From Melioribacteraceae bacterium (lineage in GTDB: Bacteria > Bacteroidota > Ignavibacteria > Ignavibacteriales > Melioribacteraceae), in contig JALVFE010000040.1 in the NCBI GenBank assembly GCA_027030245.1, positions 100,593-164,592 of the forward strand: a stretch of 64,000 bases of DNA, written 5' to 3'. Under the pieces are notes generated by a model. That model had not been told where the DNA came from. It made no database searches and saw only the letters and a program-made list of their open reading frames with translations. The translations under genes and the position numbers were made by a program. Positions 35,971 to 45,061 of the stretch are shown here, piece by piece. How positions within the stretch are numbered: position 1 is the stretch's first letter; every line of letters starts with the position of its first letter.

Positions 35971-36936
35971 TTACAGGTAATTTACGGTAGGATGTTTTTG
36001 TAATACTTTTCTAAAATAATCGATTGTGATGCGTAAACCCTTTTCGCGGGAAAATTTCGGTTCCCAGCCCAAAACGGTTTTTGCTTTTGTTATATCGGGT
36101 TGTCTTACTTTGGGATCGTCAACAGGCAGTTCTTTGTGAACTATTCTGCTTTTTGAACCGGTAAGTTCTATAATTTCGCGGGCAAGCGTGTTAATCGAAA
36201 TTTCTTCGGGATTTCCGATGTTAACCGGTTCGTTTTCGGCGGAGAACAAAAGTTTGAATATTCCTTCGATTTGATCTTCTACAAAACAAAAACTTCTGGT
36301 TTGTGTACCGTCTCCGAAAACTGTTAAATTTTCGTTTTGCAAAGCTTGAACTATGAACGTCGGAAGCGCTCTTCCATCTCCCAATCTCATTCGCGGACCG
36401 AACGTATTGAAAATTCTGACTATTCTTGTTTCCAAACCGTGATATCTGTGATAAGCCATTGTTAAAGCTTCTGCGAATCTTTTTGCTTCGTCGTAAACTC
36501 CGCGCGGACCTATCGGGTTAACGCTTCCCCAATAATCCTCCGCTTGTGGATGAATTTCCGGATCACCGTAAACTTCGGAAGTGGATGCCAACAAAAAAAC
36601 CGCATTTTTTTCTTTTGCCAAGCCTAAAACTTTATGCGTACCGAGCGAACCGACTTTCAATGTTTGAATCGGTAGTTTCAAATAATCTATCGGGCTTGCC
36701 GGTGATGCAAAGTGAAGAATGTAATCCACTCTTCCGGGAACGTGAATGTAATTGGTAACATCGTGCTGAAGGAACATGAAATCGTCCCGCCCGAACAGAT
36801 GTTCGATATTGGCGGAATTTCCGGTCAGCAAGTTATCTATGCAAATAACTTCCATCCCTTCATTTATGAACTTATCGCAGAGATGCGAACCGAGAAACCC
36901 GGCTCCACCTGTAATTACAATTCTTTCTTTAGCCAT
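35971..36936 (-). CDS. UDP-glucuronate decarboxylase-like NAD-dependent epimerase
   Basis: A 321-residue extended short-chain dehydrogenase. It has the NAD-binding [15 protein letters not shown] at the N-terminus, a TSEVYGDP segment with the catalytic Ser/Thr region, and the YxxxK pair in YDEAKR. The run [28 protein letters not shown] and [22 protein letters not shown] are those of UDP-xylose synthase (UXS), which converts UDP-glucuronate to UDP-xylose for surface glycans. A general NDP-sugar epimerase remains possible. It follows ftsX by six bases. Confidence 0.85.
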   Translation of the reverse strand: MAKERIVITGGAGFLGSHLCDKFINEGMEVICIDNLLTGNSANIEHLFGRDDFMFLQHDVTNYIHVPGRVDYILHFASPASPIDYLKLPIQTLKVGSLGTHKVLGLAKEKNAVFLLASTSEVYGDPEIHPQAEDYWGSVNPIGPRGVYDEAKRFAEALTMAYHRYHGLETRIVRIFNTFGPRMRLGDGRALPTFIVQALQNENLTVFGDGTQTRSFCFVEDQIEGIFKLLFSAENEPVNIGNPEEISINTLAREIIELTGSKSRIVHKELPVDDPKVRQPDITKAKTVLGWEPKFSREKGLRITIDYFRKVLQKHPTVNYL

Positions 36937-36942
36937 ACCGTT

Positions 36943-37803
36943 CTATATTTTCAAAGTTATTTTTCTCGTTGCGAAATAACTGCCGAGCAATCCTAAAATC
37001 ACGCCTGTTCCAAGTATAAAAATTCCGAAAAGCATTTCGTTTTCCACTACTTTTATTCTTTGGTTTACTTCCTGAAGGAATCTCGTAAATGCAACAAAAA
37101 TTCCCATGGCGATTAGTCCCGAAACAATGCCGATAAACAATCCGTTAAACATTAACGGTAATTTGATTGTGCTGAGTTTTGCACCTACGAGTTTCATCGT
37201 ATTGAATAAATCCATACGCGATTGAATTGCAAGCCTGTTCGTGCTGTAAACCAGATAAAGCGAAATCAACACAAGCACAATTGCGGCAATGTAAATAAAC
37301 GATTTGATTGAATTAAGATAATGAAGCATTCTCACCGTCAAAGTATAATCGTAAATAACATCGCTTACGCCCTTAAGTTTGCTTATTCTTTTGGAGAATT
37401 CGTCAATTTTTTTTCCGGTCAATTTTTCGGGTCTGAGCGAAACCACAAATGAACGCGGTAGCGGGTTAGCTTCAAGAATTGTAGAAAAATCGCGTCCGGT
37501 TCTTCTTATGAAAATTTGTTTGGCTTCTTCTTTACTTATCAGTTTTATCGACTTAACGAGAGAGTCGGTATAAATTGTTTTTCTCAAATCGGCAATTTGA
37601 TTTGAATTTAAAGAATCTTCCAAAAAAACGTTTACTTTAATTTGACTTTTTATTTTCGTATCCAACTTTTGAGAAAGCAATATCATAAAAACGGAGACGG
37701 TTACGAAAAATATTGCAATGCTGGTTGTTATAATTGTAATGAACGAAGAAAACTTTGTTCTCCGCAAAGAATTAAAAGCTTCCGATAAAAGAAAAAGAAT
37801 CAT
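36943..37803 (-). CDS. ftsX: Cell-division permease FtsX
   Basis: A 286-residue membrane protein with the FtsX plan: an N-terminal cytoplasmic stretch and TM1 (residues 17-40), an extracytoplasmic domain of about 120 residues, and three C-terminal helices (near 170-190, 210-235 and 255-280). The coupling segment FNTMKLVGAKLSTIKLPLMFNGLFIGIVSG is typical. FtsX works with the ATPase FtsE to activate septal peptidoglycan hydrolases; ftsE is not next to this gene, which is unusual outside Bacteroidetes/Chlorobi. Confidence 0.88.
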   Translation of the reverse strand: MILFLLSEAFNSLRRTKFSSFITIITTSIAIFFVTVSVFMILLSQKLDTKIKSQIKVNVFLEDSLNSNQIADLRKTIYTDSLVKSIKLISKEEAKQIFIRRTGRDFSTILEANPLPRSFVVSLRPEKLTGKKIDEFSKRISKLKGVSDVIYDYTLTVRMLHYLNSIKSFIYIAAIVLVLISLYLVYSTNRLAIQSRMDLFNTMKLVGAKLSTIKLPLMFNGLFIGIVSGLIAMGIFVAFTRFLQEVNQRIKVVENEMLFGIFILGTGVILGLLGSYFATRKITLKI

Positions 37804-37811
37804 GATTTTCC

Positions 37812-38312
37812 TTAAAAGTTAGATTCGTCAATCCAATTTACAATTTGCCACTTATTTTTTTCATTTTTTCTTAAATCGAGATTAACGCGACCGTCGACAA
37901 AAATTATGTCCGTCGGGTTAAACGTAATCGTCAAATTAAAACTTCTGATTATATTCGTGGAATCCCCTGTTACCGAAACAATATTATTCCACACAAGATC
38001 AATTCTCTCCGAGTTATTAAACAAACCGTATGTCACTTTCATTTCCTCGTCCCTTCCCCACGCAACATCAACTTCTTTATCGTAATCGCGGTAAACGAAA
38101 GTAAAATCGTCGCTCAAAAGTTTTCCGTAAATGGTTGTATCTTTAAATGTATACGCATATTGAAAATTTTTGAATACGCCTTCTACCGTCGATTGATCGC
38201 TTATCAAAGTATTTTCGGAACCGATGGAATTATCCAACTTTGGCGCAAAAGGATTTAAACACGAATTAAGCGCCAGCAAAAACAGAAAATATTTATATGT
38301 GCCGATTTTCAT
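37812..38312 (-). CDS. Small lipoprotein, NTF2-like fold suspected (paralogue 2)
   Basis: A 166-residue lipoprotein with lipobox ALNSC at residue 18. The mature part begins with a helical segment STVEGVFKNFQYAYTFKDTTIYGKLLSDDFTFVYR and ends in strands with KNKWQIVNWID. The arrangement (helix, helix, then beta-sheet with a closing WxIxxWxD) is that of an NTF2/SnoaL-like fold, but no catalytic residues are evident. The preceding gene encodes a protein of the same plan. It sits eight bases before ftsX. Confidence 0.7.
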   Translation of the reverse strand: MKIGTYKYFLFLLALNSCLNPFAPKLDNSIGSENTLISDQSTVEGVFKNFQYAYTFKDTTIYGKLLSDDFTFVYRDYDKEVDVAWGRDEEMKVTYGLFNNSERIDLVWNNIVSVTGDSTNIIRSFNLTITFNPTDIIFVDGRVNLDLRKNEKNKWQIVNWIDESNF

Positions 38313-38318
38313 AACGGT

Positions 38319-38906
38319 TTATTGTAAATAAAATCTACCTTTCAATTCGCTCCAACTCGGGAAATTTTCTTTTTGGATATCCTGCCATTCGGTAATCACC
38401 CATTGGTTATTGGCATCCAAATTAATTTTAAATTGCGAACTCCCCCGATATTCTTTCGGAATATCTTTATCGTCAACCGGAATTGTTATTTTATAATCGA
38501 AAGAATATTGAGCGCTGTCTCCTTGCGGACTGCTCACTTCGTTTTCGAGCGTAACGATTATCGGTTCGCCCTGTCTGGCTTTCGAAATCAGATTTGTAAA
38601 ATATTGAACTTCCGCTTGGACGTCCCAATCGGCTAAAACATTATATTTAACAACGGAACCTGCGGAAGGAATAAATTTATAATCACGCTTCAGAAACGAA
38701 GTATCGACAAAACAAATTTCGTAATTTTTCACTATCCTTTCCCTGAAAGCGGCAACCAAATTTCTAAATAATTGTTGTGGAGTAGTTGCAAGAACATATT
38801 CCGAACGTTCCGATTCCGGTCGCTCCGCCTGCCGCGTTTGAAGCAAATCGCATCCGTTAAATTGAATTAACGTCAAGAGTAAAAATGCAAACAAATACTT
38901 TTTCAT
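38319..38906 (-). CDS. Small lipoprotein, NTF2-like fold suspected (paralogue 1)
   Basis: A 195-residue lipoprotein (lipobox QFNGC at residue 19). It shares with the next gene the helix pair (TPQQLFRNLVAAFRERIVKNYEICFVDTSFLKRDY) and the C-terminal NNQWVITEWQD. Between them it has a mainly beta region (PIIVTLENEVSSPQGDSAQYSFDYKITI). No function is known. It overlaps the upstream methyltransferase gene by four bases, so it belongs to the recR operon. Confidence 0.7.
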   Translation of the reverse strand: MKKYLFAFLLLTLIQFNGCDLLQTRQAERPESERSEYVLATTPQQLFRNLVAAFRERIVKNYEICFVDTSFLKRDYKFIPSAGSVVKYNVLADWDVQAEVQYFTNLISKARQGEPIIVTLENEVSSPQGDSAQYSFDYKITIPVDDKDIPKEYRGSSQFKINLDANNQWVITEWQDIQKENFPSWSELKGRFYLQ

Positions 38907-39640
38907 TTTTGCGCGATTATAATTAATCTTTCCGATTTCTCACCGTCAAATTTATTGCCTTCGTAATTTCCAAATATATCAACAATTTTATAACCTATTG
39001 TTTCCATACGGTTAACAATAAAATTTTGGGAATAAAGTTTTACCCTTTCCTCATATTTCTTTACTTCACCGTTCCCGGAAATTTCAATTGTTTTTATCAC
39101 TTTTCCGTTTTCAATTTTTCTTCTTTCGCGTATTTCCAATCCGCTTACGTTTTTCTCGGAATACGTCACAAGATGTTTTTCCAAGTATGCCGGGTTGAAA
39201 AAATCCAATACAAAATATCCCCCGGGTTTCAAAAAATCAAATGCAGCGCTTGTAAACTTGAAATTCTCTTCGTCGGTTTCAAAATACCCGAAACTGGTAA
39301 ACGCCAGTAAAATCAAATCGAACTTAACTTTAAAACAAAGATTTCTTACATCAGCCCGAAATAAAAAGATATTCTCCCGGTTATTGCTGGTATTTTCTTT
39401 AGCACGAAGCAATAAATTTTTACTTAAATCGAATCCGACCACTCTAAAACCGGATTCCGAAAGCAAGAGCGAATACCTTCCGTTTCCGCAAGCGGCATCC
39501 AAAACAAGCGCATTGTCCGGTAAATCGATTTTTTTAAACAGAGTAGCGGTTAATTTTTTCGCATCCTCCAGGTTTCTGTGGCTGTAAACTTTAAGGTATT
39601 CGTCCGATTCGAACCAATCTTTGAACCAATCGGTTTTCAT
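38903..39640 (-). CDS. SAM-dependent class I methyltransferase
   Basis: A 245-residue Rossmann-fold methyltransferase. Motif I is LVLDAACGNGRYSLLLSESG near residue 45, followed by VVGFDLSKNLL, then ADVRNLCFKVKFDLILLAFTSFGYF (motifs II and III) and KPGGYFVLDFFNP. The Methyltransf_11/25 architecture does not reveal the substrate; small molecules or a lipid quinone are possible. It overlaps recR by four bases (ATGA) and the next lipoprotein by four bases. Confidence 0.82.
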   Translation of the reverse strand: MKTDWFKDWFESDEYLKVYSHRNLEDAKKLTATLFKKIDLPDNALVLDAACGNGRYSLLLSESGFRVVGFDLSKNLLLRAKENTSNNRENIFLFRADVRNLCFKVKFDLILLAFTSFGYFETDEENFKFTSAAFDFLKPGGYFVLDFFNPAYLEKHLVTYSEKNVSGLEIRERRKIENGKVIKTIEISGNGEVKKYEERVKLYSQNFIVNRMETIGYKIVDIFGNYEGNKFDGEKSERLIIIAQK

Positions 39641-40233
39641 AATTTAATACGACTTAATACCGCTCTACCGATTGTCGCCTCGTCGGCAAATTCCAAATCG
39701 CCTCCCATCGGTAATCCGCGTGCAATTCTGGTAACTTTTACGCCGAGTGGTTTAATCAACTTAGCAAGATATAAAGATGTGGCTTCCCCTTCCGTATCCG
39801 GATTTAGAGCAAGTATTACTTCGGTTGTATTTTCTTCGTGAATCCGCGTTAATAATTCTTTAATGTGTAAAGAATCCGCGCCGGTTCCGGCAAGCGGTGA
39901 TAACACTCCGCCCAAAACATGATAGAGACCGTTATACTCGTTTGTTTTTTCTATTGCAACAATATCGCTGACCTCTTCAACCACGCAGATTGTTTGTTGA
40001 TCCCGTTTTTCGCTTTTGCAAATTTCGCAATACTCATCAACGGCAATATTGAAACAGCGTTTGCAAATTTTAATTTTCCGTTTCAAATCGAGAATGGCAT
40101 TAGCCAAATTCTCAACGTCAACGGGATCGCTTTTCAACAGATGCAAAGCAAGCCTCTGCGCAGTTTTCCTTCCAATCGAAGGAAGTTTACTCAATTCGTC
40201 TATCGCTACTTGTAACGGTTCGGCTAATATCAA
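39637..40233 (-). CDS. recR: Recombination mediator RecR
   Basis: A 198-residue protein for RecFOR loading of RecA at gaps. It has the helix-hairpin-helix SKLPSIGRKTAQRLALHLL, the C4 zinc finger CKRCFNIAVDEYCEIC, and the Toprim domain (TICVVEEVSDIVAIEKT ... LALNPDTEGEATSLYL). Length is normal. It lies 23 bases after ybaB, the arrangement found in most bacteria; its TGA overlaps the ATG of the methyltransferase gene. Confidence 0.97.
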   Translation of the reverse strand: MILAEPLQVAIDELSKLPSIGRKTAQRLALHLLKSDPVDVENLANAILDLKRKIKICKRCFNIAVDEYCEICKSEKRDQQTICVVEEVSDIVAIEKTNEYNGLYHVLGGVLSPLAGTGADSLHIKELLTRIHEENTTEVILALNPDTEGEATSLYLAKLIKPLGVKVTRIARGLPMGGDLEFADEATIGRAVLSRIKL

Positions 40234-40256
40234 AGCGGTATCTCCGGTTTATTAAT

Positions 40257-40583
40257 TTAGAATCCCGGAATATTCATTCCCGGGGGAATCATTCCGCGCG
40301 TAATATTCGCCATTTCTTCTTCCGCCATTTTCCCGGCTGATTCAAGCGCTTTGTTTACCGCGGCAACAACCAAATCTTCCAGCATTTCTTTGTCTTCGGA
40401 ATTAATTACTTCGTTTTCGATTTCAATTGAAATTATTTCTTTTTTACCGTTTGCGGTTGCTTTTACCATTCCTCCGCCGCTTTCTTCGGTAACCGTTTTA
40501 TTTGCCAATTCCGCTTGAACTTTTTCCATTTCGGCTTGCATTTTCTGAATTTGTTTCATCATTCCTTGCAAATTACCTTTCAT
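40257..40583 (-). CDS. YbaB/EbfC-family nucleoid-associated protein
   Basis: A 108-residue DNA-binding protein that dimerises like tweezers. The family pattern is complete: MKGNLQGMMKQIQKMQAEMEKVQAEL helix, EESGGGMVKATANGKKEIISIEIENEV and LEDLVVAAVNKALESAGKMAEEEM, ending MIPPGM. It leads the recR operon. dnaX, the usual upstream partner, is not in this window. Confidence 0.94.
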   Translation of the reverse strand: MKGNLQGMMKQIQKMQAEMEKVQAELANKTVTEESGGGMVKATANGKKEIISIEIENEVINSEDKEMLEDLVVAAVNKALESAGKMAEEEMANITRGMIPPGMNIPGF

Positions 40584-40718
40584 TTATCCACCTCCGTAAA
40601 ATTGTTGTTTTCTTATCTTTTTCGAATTACTAATTTACGGAAAATATAAGTTATATGAAATTAACCTTATAAAGTGTTAAATTATAGTTCACTATTTTTC
40701 GAATTGCGGAAGTTTTGC

Positions 40719-41378
40719 ATGATTACAAAATACGGATACGGAACCGTTAGCGTTATCGCGGTGATTGTTTTTATAATGATTGTGATAGCGATATTTTCCA
40801 ATAACAACATCGTAAAATATTCACTTTTAATAATCGGGTTGGGATTTTTACTGTTTACTCTTTACTTTTTCCGTGATCCGGAAAGAACGCCGCCCGCCCG
40901 TGAGAATGTAGTTGTTGCTCCGGCAGACGGTAAAATTATTATTTTGGAAAAAACTTTCGAAGATAAATTTTTGAAAGAAGAAGCGTGGCAATTATCGATT
41001 TTTATGTCGCCGTTAAACGTTCATGTTAACAGAATTCCCATTTCGGGAAAAATTGAGTATCTTAATTATCATAAAGGCGAATACCTCGTCGCGTTTCACG
41101 ATAAAGCGGACGAACGGAACGAAAGGAACGAAATAGGAATAAAAAGTAAATATGGAAAAGTTTTGTTTACGCAAGTGGCGGGATTTATTGCACGCAGAAT
41201 CGTAAGCACAGTTTCCGAAGGCGACAGCGTTAAATTAGGAGAAAGATTCGGAATGATTAAATTCGGCAGCCGTTCCGATGTGTATGTGCCCGCTTCGTGG
41301 AAAGTTATGGTTAAAAACGGTGATAACGTTACCGCCGGCGAAACTGTTTTATTCGAGTATTCAACAGAAGGAAATTAA
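40719..41378 (+). CDS. psd: Phosphatidylserine decarboxylase (short PSD-A type)
   Basis: A 219-residue membrane-associated pyruvoyl enzyme that turns phosphatidylserine into phosphatidylethanolamine. Two N-terminal helices (residues 8-55) are followed by FFRDPERTPP, APADGKI, the conserved FMSPLNVHVNRIPISGKIEY, and the self-cleavage site FGSRSDVYVP, where the chain breaks before Ser to form the pyruvoyl group. The start at ATG 40719 fits the family; a GTG 45 bases upstream is less likely. pssA, which supplies its substrate, follows immediately. Confidence 0.92.
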   Translation: MITKYGYGTVSVIAVIVFIMIVIAIFSNNNIVKYSLLIIGLGFLLFTLYFFRDPERTPPARENVVVAPADGKIIILEKTFEDKFLKEEAWQLSIFMSPLNVHVNRIPISGKIEYLNYHKGEYLVAFHDKADERNERNEIGIKSKYGKVLFTQVAGFIARRIVSTVSEGDSVKLGERFGMIKFGSRSDVYVPASWKVMVKNGDNVTAGETVLFEYSTEGN

Positions 41379-42113
41379 ATGTTTTCTAAATCTTATATTC
41401 CGAATACGGTAACTGCGCTTAATGCTTTCTTCGGATTCGTATCGATAATCGAAGCATTGGAAGGGAATTTTTACAATGCGGCAATTTACATTTACGTCGC
41501 AGCAATATTCGATTTGGCGGACGGTATAGTGGCAAGATTGCTTAAAACCAGCAGCGAATTCGGCGTTCAACTCGATTCGCTTGCAGATGTAGTCAGTTTC
41601 GGCGTTGCACCGGCTGTTCTTATTTATCTTTCATATTTGAAAAAATTCGGCTCCTGGGGATTAATTCTTTCTTCGTTTATCTTGCTCTTCGGCGCTTTCC
41701 GTTTAGCGAGATACAACGTGCAACTTAAAATTATCGATAAAAAGCCGGACTTCAGCGGTTTGCCTATTCCCCTTTCCGCCGTTACGCTTGCTACTTTGGT
41801 AATTTCCCTTACCGAAGGCAACACCATTAATTTACCGTATAATTACTTTGTAATTCCACTCGTTCTCGTCCTATCGGTTTTAATGGTCAGCAAAATCAAA
41901 TACAGCGCATTCAGATTGAACAAAGATCTGCTCAAAGATAAACCGATTTATCTCGGTTTGATTATTCTGGCTTTGGTTCTGTTATTTATTACCGGCGGGC
42001 AAGCTTTGTTTTTCATTCTTCTTGCAATAGTTTTATTCGGACCGGCAAGAGCCATTTACTTGTTTTTGTTTCATAAAGATTCCGAAAAAGTTAAAACAAA
42101 CGAAATAAATTAG
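41379..42113 (+). CDS. pssA: CDP-diacylglycerol--serine O-phosphatidyltransferase
   Basis: A 244-residue polytopic enzyme making phosphatidylserine from CDP-diacylglycerol and serine. The CDP-alcohol phosphotransferase motif is exact: DG-IV-AR-x8-G-x3-D-x3-D in DGIVARLLKTSSEFGVQL then DSLAD. About seven hydrophobic segments are present. It begins on the base after the psd stop, so substrate supply and decarboxylation are encoded together; the same pair is common in Bacteroidetes/Chlorobi. Confidence 0.94.
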   Translation: MFSKSYIPNTVTALNAFFGFVSIIEALEGNFYNAAIYIYVAAIFDLADGIVARLLKTSSEFGVQLDSLADVVSFGVAPAVLIYLSYLKKFGSWGLILSSFILLFGAFRLARYNVQLKIIDKKPDFSGLPIPLSAVTLATLVISLTEGNTINLPYNYFVIPLVLVLSVLMVSKIKYSAFRLNKDLLKDKPIYLGLIILALVLLFITGGQALFFILLAIVLFGPARAIYLFLFHKDSEKVKTNEIN

Positions 42114-42122
42114 AGAGTAAAA

Positions 42123-42380
42123 TTGTATAAAGCCGTAGTAATTGTAAAGAGAAGACCGACAATATTAGACCCCGAAGGCAAAGCCGTGGAACAAGGGGCA
42201 AGGTTATTGGGTTTCAATAATGTATCGGGAACAAGAATAGGAAAATACATCGAATTTTATGTTAATTCGGACGACGTTGAAGCGGTAAAAAAAGAAATAG
42301 AAGAATACGCTGGGAAATTGCTTTCAAATCCTATTATGGAAGATTTTGAATATTCATTCGAGAAAGTGGAAAATGATTAA
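42123..42380 (+). CDS. purS: Phosphoribosylformylglycinamidine synthase subunit PurS
   Basis: An 85-residue protein of the PurS fold, which bridges PurQ and PurL in FGAM synthase. The diagnostic parts are [20 protein letters not shown] and [20 protein letters not shown] and a final helix [21 protein letters not shown]. It begins with TTG, the first in-frame start after a weak AGAG ribosome-binding site. Its last eight bases overlap purQ. Confidence 0.93.
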   Translation: MYKAVVIVKRRPTILDPEGKAVEQGARLLGFNNVSGTRIGKYIEFYVNSDDVEAVKKEIEEYAGKLLSNPIMEDFEYSFEKVEND

Positions 42381-43074
42381 ATACGGTATTTTAGTTTTTC
42401 CCGGTTCCAATTGCGATCACGATGCGTTTTATGCGGTTACGAAAAACATGGGGAACGATGCGGTTTTTCTTTGGCATAAAAACACCGATTTGGAAGATTC
42501 CGACGTTATAATTTTACCAGGCGGATTTTCGTACGGAGATTATCTCCGCACGGGTTCCATCGCCCGCTTTTCTCCGATAATGAATTCCGTTATAGATTTT
42601 GCACGGAAAGGCGGTATTGTTGTAGGCATTTGTAATGGTTTTCAAATTTTATTGGAAGCCGGACTTTTACCGGGTGTTATGTTGAAAAACGAATCGTTGA
42701 AATTTATTTGCAAAGACGTTTATCTGAAAGTAGAAAACAAAAACACGATATTTACGAATTCAATTTCAAAGGACGTATTAAAAATTCCGATTGCTCATGC
42801 GGAAGGAAATTATTTTACGGATGAAAAAACGCTGAATGAATTAATAGAAAACAATCAAATAGTGTTCAAATACTCTTCCCCGCAAGGTGAAATAAGCGAA
42901 GAGTTTAATCCGAACGGCTCATTGCATAACATAGCCGGATTAATAAATAAAGAAGGAAATGTATTGGGAATGATGCCGCATCCCGAAAGAAGTTGCGAGC
43001 CGCTTTTGGGAAATACCGACGGTTCCTTTATATTTGAATCAATACAAAAAAGTTTAACAACAGTTCGAGGTTAA
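42373..43074 (+). CDS. purQ: Phosphoribosylformylglycinamidine synthase subunit PurQ (glutaminase)
   Basis: A 233-residue class I glutamine amidotransferase that feeds ammonia to PurL. The nucleophile is the cysteine of [17 protein letters not shown], and the His-Glu pair is in MMPHPERS. The N-terminus [19 protein letters not shown] is typical. Its ATG overlaps the purS coding end, giving coupling; a longer frame starting at TTG 42346 adds nine meaningless residues. purL is not in the window. Confidence 0.96.
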   Translation: MIKYGILVFPGSNCDHDAFYAVTKNMGNDAVFLWHKNTDLEDSDVIILPGGFSYGDYLRTGSIARFSPIMNSVIDFARKGGIVVGICNGFQILLEAGLLPGVMLKNESLKFICKDVYLKVENKNTIFTNSISKDVLKIPIAHAEGNYFTDEKTLNELIENNQIVFKYSSPQGEISEEFNPNGSLHNIAGLINKEGNVLGMMPHPERSCEPLLGNTDGSFIFESIQKSLTTVRG

Positions 43075-43075
43075 T

Positions 43076-43270
43076 ATGTTTGGAAATTTAGGCGCTACGG
43101 AAATAATTCTTATAATTCTCGTAATCCTTATTTTGTTCGGGGCTAAAAAAATACCCGAACTTGCACAGGGTTTGGGAAAAGGAATGAAAGAATTCAAAAA
43201 AGCAATCCGGGAAGTGGAAGACGATATAAAATCCGTTGACGAAGATTTGAAAGATAACGATAAGAAATAA
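43076..43270 (+). CDS. tatA: Sec-independent translocase TatA/E-type subunit
   Basis: A 64-residue protein with the TatA plan: short hydrophobic helix ([16 protein letters not shown]), the FG hinge ([17 protein letters not shown]), then an amphipathic helix with the conserved phenylalanine in MKEFKKAI and an acidic tail. TatA pores export folded proteins. It lies one base after purQ and 14 before gatA, a housekeeping mix without tatC. Confidence 0.93.
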   Translation: MFGNLGATEIILIILVILILFGAKKIPELAQGLGKGMKEFKKAIREVEDDIKSVDEDLKDNDKK

Positions 43271-43284
43271 GAGTTGATGTTCCG

Positions 43285-44697
43285 TTGGAATATAACGATT
43301 ACCGGGAAAAAATAGGGCTGATAAAACAAGGCACGTTATCTTTAACTTCAAACGTCGAAGGTTTTCTCTCGAGAATAGAGAAAGAAAAACATCTGAACGC
43401 GTTTAATTTTGTTTTTAAAGATGCGGTAGAGCGCGCCAGCGAAATAGAGAATAAAATTCTTGAAGGGAAAGCCGGAAAAGCCGCGGGACTGGTAGTTGCG
43501 GTAAAAGATAACATCTCGATTAAAAACAAACCGCTCAGTTGCTCATCAAAAATTTTGGAGAATTTTCAACCTGTCTACACGGCAACGGCTGTTCAAAAGT
43601 TATTGGATGAAGATGCCATAATAATCGGCAAAACCAATTGCGATGAGTTCGCGATGGGTTCGTCGAACGAAAATTCCGCATTCGGACCGGTTTTGAATCC
43701 ATACGACAATTCAAGGGTTCCGGGCGGATCAAGCGGCGGCTCGGCTGTGGCGGTTGCAGCGAATCTGTGCGACGTTGCGTTGGGAAGCGATACCGGCGGA
43801 TCGATTAGGCAGCCGGCGGCATTCTGCGGTGTTTACGGTCTGAAACCCACGTACGGCAGGGTTTCCCGCTACGGACTTACGGCATTCGCGTCATCCTTTG
43901 ATACGATCGGTCCGTTTGCTAAAAACTTAAACGATTTAACTTTACTTCTTAATATAATTTCGGGATATGACGAAAAAGATTCCACTTCGCAAAAATCCGG
44001 AGAAATCAACTTAACGGAAAATGTAAGTAAATCAACAATTAAAATCGGTCTGCCCAAAGAATATTTCGGCGAAGGGCTGAATCCGGAAATAAAAACGAGA
44101 ATAGAAGAAATCATAAACCGGCTTCCTTCCGATAATTTCGAAATAATTGATATCTCGCTTCCGCATACGGAATATGCGATTGCAACGTATTACATTTTAA
44201 CAACTGCCGAAGCTTCGTCGAACCTTGCGAGATACGACGGCGTCCGGTACGGATTCAGAAGTAAAGATTCCGCCACTTTGAAAGATATGTACGAAAACAC
44301 ACGCACCGAAGGGTTCGGCAAGGAAGTGAAACGCAGGATTATGCTCGGCACTTATGTTCTTTCTTCCGGTTACTACGATGCTTATTACCGCAAAGCTCAA
44401 AAAGCCAGAAGATTATTCAAAGAAGATTTTATTAACGCATTTAAGCAAGCCGATATTTTACTTACTCCTACAACTCCAACTACAGCATTTAAAATCGGGG
44501 AAAAATCCACCGACCCGTTGGAAATGTACTTAAGCGATATTTACACTACTTCGGCAAATCTCGCGGGAATTCCGGCTTTAAATATTCCCGTAGGTTTCGA
44601 CGCTAACGGTCTGCCTATAGGAATGCAATTGATGGCTCCGGAATTGAAAGAACCGGAATTATTAAACGCAGCATACTTGATAAACAAATTTTTATAA
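43285..44697 (+). CDS. gatA: Glutamyl-tRNA(Gln) amidotransferase subunit A
   Basis: A 470-residue amidase-signature enzyme that generates ammonia for correcting Glu-tRNA(Gln). The Ser-Ser-Lys triad is visible: the lysine in LVVAVKDNIS, the GGSSGGSAVAVAA segment and the nucleophile in GSDTGGSIRQPAAFCG. The C-terminal part (IMLGTYVLSSGYYDAYYRKAQ) is that of GatA rather than other amidases. The frame starts with TTG at 43285. A tRNA-Gln gene elsewhere in the window agrees with its role; gatB and gatC are not nearby. Confidence 0.93.
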   Translation: MEYNDYREKIGLIKQGTLSLTSNVEGFLSRIEKEKHLNAFNFVFKDAVERASEIENKILEGKAGKAAGLVVAVKDNISIKNKPLSCSSKILENFQPVYTATAVQKLLDEDAIIIGKTNCDEFAMGSSNENSAFGPVLNPYDNSRVPGGSSGGSAVAVAANLCDVALGSDTGGSIRQPAAFCGVYGLKPTYGRVSRYGLTAFASSFDTIGPFAKNLNDLTLLLNIISGYDEKDSTSQKSGEINLTENVSKSTIKIGLPKEYFGEGLNPEIKTRIEEIINRLPSDNFEIIDISLPHTEYAIATYYILTTAEASSNLARYDGVRYGFRSKDSATLKDMYENTRTEGFGKEVKRRIMLGTYVLSSGYYDAYYRKAQKARRLFKEDFINAFKQADILLTPTTPTTAFKIGEKSTDPLEMYLSDIYTTSANLAGIPALNIPVGFDANGLPIGMQLMAPELKEPELLNAAYLINKFL

Positions 44698-44714
44698 ACA
44701 CGGAGAAATAAGCA

Positions 44715-44918
44715 ATGCAAGAAAATAAATCCAAAACCTGTATAAGTTGTAACAGAGACGAACATACCGTACCGCTTGTATCAATTACGTTTGCGCAAAA
44801 ACCCGCATGGATTTGCACACAATGCTTACCTACGCTAATTCACGATCCGCAAAGATTACAATCAAAATTCGAAAGTATGAAATTGGACGGCGAACCGCCG
44901 GAAAGATTAATCGACTAA
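44715..44918 (+). CDS. Small zinc-ribbon protein
   Basis: A 67-residue protein with two cysteine pairs, CISC near residue 9 and CTQC near residue 34, 25 residues apart, forming a C4 zinc ribbon. The C-terminal part is a charged helix (IHDPQRLQSKFESMKLDGEPPERLID). Similar short proteins occur in many Bacteroidetes/Chlorobi without known function. It begins 17 bases after gatA. Confidence 0.75.
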   Translation: MQENKSKTCISCNRDEHTVPLVSITFAQKPAWICTQCLPTLIHDPQRLQSKFESMKLDGEPPERLID

Positions 44919-44973
44919 AATTTTTTTGCGGTAAAAAATAATTAAAATTTTATTATCTGCCGGTTGCATGCAT

Positions 44974-44993
44974 ATTTTCCGGTACCGGAAAAT
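44974..44993. repeat. 20-base perfect palindrome
   Basis: ATTTTCCGGTACCGGAAAAT, 55 bases after the zinc-ribbon gene. The A/T ends around a GC-rich core resemble a bidirectional terminator, but there is no loop, so an operator or REP-type element is also possible. Confidence 0.45.
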
Positions 44994-45061
44994 TACATTG
45001 ATTTTTATCTCCAATCTTATTTAATTTAAGTTGTATTATTTAAAAATATCCGGATTCTGAG

